Assembly: GCA_020796225.1 (NCBI GenBank)
Contig: CM036758.1
Location: 26,955,897 to 27,019,896, forward strand
Origin: Arion vulgaris
Lineage: Eukaryota; Mollusca; Gastropoda; Stylommatophora; Arionidae
DNA: 64,000 nt
Direction: 5' to 3'
Part shown: piece after piece, positions 60,894 to 64,000 of the stretch
Position numbering within the stretch: position 1 is the stretch's first letter
Layout: each line of letters opens with the position of its first letter
Made by a program: the position numbers and the translations under genes
The notes under the pieces: model-generated
What the model saw: the letters and a program-made list of their open reading frames with translations, nothing else
Told to the model about the DNA's origin: nothing
The model's database searches: none

Positions 60894-62084
60894 TCGCCTG
60901 TGTGGTGCCAGAACCCACAAGGGAAGCAAAGAATAGTACCACTGCGACCTACAAGGCATGTGGTAAGAGGCGATTGAGGTAGGGACCTAGGAAAGCTACC
61001 CTAGTAAATAAGAAGCAGTGCAGAAATCGGATGTACTGACCTACTTGTAGACACATAACTTACTTAATCCCGTCATGCCTAGTGACACATGGGGCTTCAG
61101 AAAGGACTTTCCATGCTCTCCTGTCCGTGCAACCTTCAGCGCAGAGCCCACGTCAGAGATGCGGTGTCCAGTTCCTCTTCCATCATGCGCTCCATGTTGT
61201 CCGTGGTCTGCCTTTCTTTCTCTTTCCCTCTGGTGTCCAAGTGAGGGCTATCCTTGCAGGCATTTCTTGTCTCATTCTCATAACATGTCCGAGCCATTTC
61301 CATCTTCTCTTTTGAGTATGTCATTCATTGCCTCTTGTCTTGTGTCTTGGAGTAGTTGGTTATTGGATATTTTTACTGGCCAAAAGATTCCCAAGATTCT
61401 GCGAAGACAAGAGTGGTGGAAAACTGACAGCCTGCTAGTATCTCCTTTGGTCATCCTCCAACACTCCGATCCGTAGAGCAAAACTGGCAAAACAATGCTT
61501 TTATAGAGTTTAAGCTTTGTGGTCCTATTGTAGATTTTGGACTTCCATACTGGTTTCATTCTGGCAAAGCGGTTCTGGCCTTACTTAGACGTGATTTTAT
61601 ATCTTCCTCTGTGCCACCATTTAGTGTCAGTACGCTACCAAGATATGTAAACTGCTCAACCCTTTCCAGTGTTTCATTTTCTAACATTACTGGTTGTTGG
61701 ATTTCACTGTTTGTCATAATTTTTGTTTTTCCTGTGTTTGTTTTGAGGCCTACTGTCTTTGCCGTGCTGTGAAGTATTGTACTTTTCTCTTGTATATGTT
61801 CATATTTGTGTGACACCAGGGCTATATCGTCTGCAAAGTCCAGGTCCTCAAGCATCTCGAAAGGGGTCCATCTTATTCCTCTTGGTGCTTGTTGTTTTAT
61901 GGCATTTTTAGCACCCAGTCAATTGTAATACTAAACAAAAGAGAGGACATTACGCATCCCTGTCTTACACCAGATTTTACTGGGAATGTTTTGTTGGAAT
62001 TCTTTAGACACATAACTGACACAACGTAAAATCAGATCACATGCAGAGTGGTTAACAAGTGGTCGATATGGAGCGTCGAAGAAG
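60894..62084 (+). mobile_element. SINE2 copy split by LINE D
   Basis: 60894-61060 (GTGTGGTGCCAGAACCCACA to GACACATAACT) and 62018-62084 (GACACAACG... GATATGGAGCGTCGAAGAAG) form one SINE2. Confidence 0.85.
61061..62004 (-). mobile_element. LINE D, 5'-truncated copy inside SINE2
   Basis: A perfect 13-bp TSD, TAGACACATAACT, lies at 61048-61060 and 62005-62017. On the minus strand: EDLDFADDIALVSH, GLKTNTGKTKIMT, ERVEQFTYLGSVL, LNGGTEEDIKSRLSKAR, LYKSIVLPVLLYGSECWRMT and CLRRILGIFWP, with stops between blocks. It resembles LINE A in layout but is a distinct family. Confidence 0.92.
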
Positions 62085-62093
62085 ACCTAAGAT

Positions 62094-62349
62094 CTTCCTT
62101 CTTCTTTGCATTCGTTCTTACGACCAATTTTAATCACTCTTTGTGATATGTTTGATCTTTGCCAAGAACGTGTGTACGTTGCACATTGGTTTGGTAGGCC
62201 CCTAAACGCATAGACTTCTACACGCTTAGGACACATGCATCCGATTTCAGCTGAACCTCCGTAGTCGCCTCTTACGACATGCATGGCAGGTAACATTGGT
62301 CCTATTTTTTACACCCCAAATTTGGGCCCCGGTAACCACTCGGGCGAAA
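62094..62349 (-). mobile_element. SINE1 copy
   Basis: A 9-bp TSD, ACCTAAGAT, lies at 62085-62093 and 62350-62358, just after the SINE2 end. Confidence 0.87.
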
Positions 62350-62410
62350 ACCTAAGATGAATTGGTGCTGCCTAGTAGACAGTGAGGAGGCTGGCACAGA
62401 CTAGGGAGGT

Positions 62411-62657
62411 CTTCTTCTTTGCGTTCGTTCTTTATGACCAATTTTAATCACTCTTTGTGTTACGTTTGATCTTTGCCAAGAACGTGTATACTTTGCACAT
62501 TGGTTTGGTAGGCCCCTAAACACATAGATTTCTACAAGTTTAGGACATGTGCATCCGATTTCAGCCAAATCTCCTTAGTCGCCTCTTACGACATGCATGG
62601 CAGGTAACTGGTTCTATTCTTTACACCCCAAATTTGGGCCCCAGTATCCACTCGGGC
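62411..62657 (-). mobile_element. SINE1 copy
   Basis: A perfect 12-bp TSD, GACTAGGGAGGT, lies at 62399-62410 and 62658-62669. Confidence 0.93.
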
Positions 62658-62739
62658 GACTAGGGAGGTGAACCCGAACAACAGAGCTAGCTGTTGGACT
62701 TGTTTTGGATGAATCTGAAGTAAATTAGACTTTAAGAGT

Positions 62740-63435
62740 GTGATTAATTTTAGAGTCGAACAACAGGCAATTGTGGATGCCTCAAAATACTGCAGCAAAG
62801 AAACATCCAAAACAACAAACTTGTCTTCCTTTGCGACTGCTTGTCAGTCCTGCAGGCCACAAGATAACATGGAAAGAGAGCTAACACTACAGCTAATCAA
62901 GCTATCAGAACACAACAAAATTATTAAAATATGGATACCAGCCCACTGTGGCGTACCAGGAAATGAGAGAGCAGACATGCTGGCTAAGGAGGGAACAAAA
63001 CTTACACAACACAAACACCCAGTGTCACTACCAGAAATCAAGACACATATCAAAAGCGAAAGTACAAAGAGGTATGGAGGCAACAAACCCACAGCAAACA
63101 CCCACAAGATCCCATTGACAGACTAAACAGAAAACAGCACACAACAATCTTTTGCCCAAGAACAGGTCACTACAGGCTCAACCACCACATGCACAGAATA
63201 AAGCCTGCTCAGACTGTACAGTGTGCACGCCAGACAGAAACACTGACTCCAGAGCACATCCTGCAGTCATGTCCATCATACATACACTAACGAAATGAAA
63301 CATGGCCTCATGAACAAAGTTTACAGACCAAGCTATGGGGAACTCTCGAAGAACTCCAACTGACATGCAGCTTTATAGAGGCAACCCATCTCATGGTTTA
63401 GACGAGCATATGAACCCGAACGCAAAGAAGAAAAG
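62740..63435 (+). mobile_element. RNase H LINE E, 3' part
   Basis: IWIPAHCGVPGNERADMLAK is the last RNase H block. C-terminal remnants (TPEHILQSCPSYI, THLMV) follow after stops. It ends CGAACGCAAAGAAGAA, sharing 16 bases with the SINE1 3' end. Sister 3' end at 19740-19928. Confidence 0.85.
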
Positions 63436-64000
63436 GAGTGTAATTATTCTGATACGGATGTCGCACGTGAGTTTCATTTAGACGATCATTTAGACAACGA
63501 AGAATAGTTTTAATCGATTGATATTCAAGCTATATGTTCAATCTGGAGAACTATCTACATATACAGAGTATTCACGACCGTGCCCACATATTATATCAAG
63601 TGAATTAAACAAATTTAGCATACCACAAATAGATAATAAACAAGAATAACGGAGATGGTGGGATAAGTCAATAACAAACTGTAGAGCACTTAAGTGTGCC
63701 AAATTATTGTTTTAATACAACTCTGATATGGGCCGTTTTTGCTCAGGTGCTCAGGGAAGTGGGTTTTTAAGGTACAGGTGACCAGGGTTCAAAGGGATAA
63801 TACCGAAATAACTATTTGAAACATAGGGTAAATTAAAAATATGGATGACTATATAACTGTTCCCATATTACAACAAAGCTCTTATATTATCTGAAATATC
63901 CTTATTTCTAATACAAGACCATGTAAAGCATACATTGTGATGTGCGACATGATGACACTGGAAAGAAGCCTTCATGCAAAAGTCAGTAAGGGTCTCCCTA
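63436..64000. other. No feature recognised
   Basis: AT-rich sequence at the right edge with no supported gene or repeat. Confidence 0.4.

Overview
The window is nuclear DNA from an animal, most likely a mollusc and perhaps a gastropod. It has GT-AG introns, three host genes with animal-wide orthologues, and no operons. Most of the remaining sequence is non-LTR retrotransposons (LINEs), SINEs and a Penelope-like element. The mollusc call is an inference from the style of the repeats and is not proven here.

Host genes. (1) 1336-4368, +: the last two coding exons of NECAP (clathrin/AP-2 accessory protein), ending in its signature WVQF. Its last intron is filled with a LINE, SINEs and a (TA)n tract. 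(2) 16638-17842, -: two exons of a gene resembling human CXorf38 (DUF4559), probably continuing to the left through a strong splice donor. (3) 26324-35273, +: a complete seven-exon Y-box cold-shock-domain protein gene with CCAAT and CRE promoter motifs. Its introns hold a 2.1-kb LINE with a perfect target-site duplication (TSD), several SINEs and other LINE fragments. As given, two of its exons are each one base short of an open frame.

Repeats. At least four related SINE types (called SINE1-SINE4 here) share an internal core. SINE1, SINE2 and SINE4 end in GAA/AAG repeats and SINE3 ends in GA repeats. Three more SINE families (A, B, C) have tRNA-like heads. LINE families are called A-H here. 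Many insertions are bounded by 9-14 bp TSDs, so their order can be read: SINE1 in LINE A; LINE A in LINE B; SINE-A in LINE B; LINE D in SINE2; SINE1 in the Penelope-like element; and a 1.8-kb SINE3-ended unit in the RNase H region of another LINE.

The stretch 38310-54790 is a tandem triplication of a unit of about 5.87 kb. The second half of unit 2 and all of unit 3 are nearly identical. Between them and the clean start of unit 1 lies 39809-43920, a sharply bounded block that reads as a heavily garbled, shortened copy of the same unit. It is probably unpolished long-read consensus or a mis-join rather than biology. Together with the two one-base gaps in the Y-box gene, this suggests a long-read assembly with local errors. 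I found no undescribed gene system. The most interesting biology is the shared LINE/SINE tails, the larger SINE-ended composite units and the SINE-derived minisatellite.
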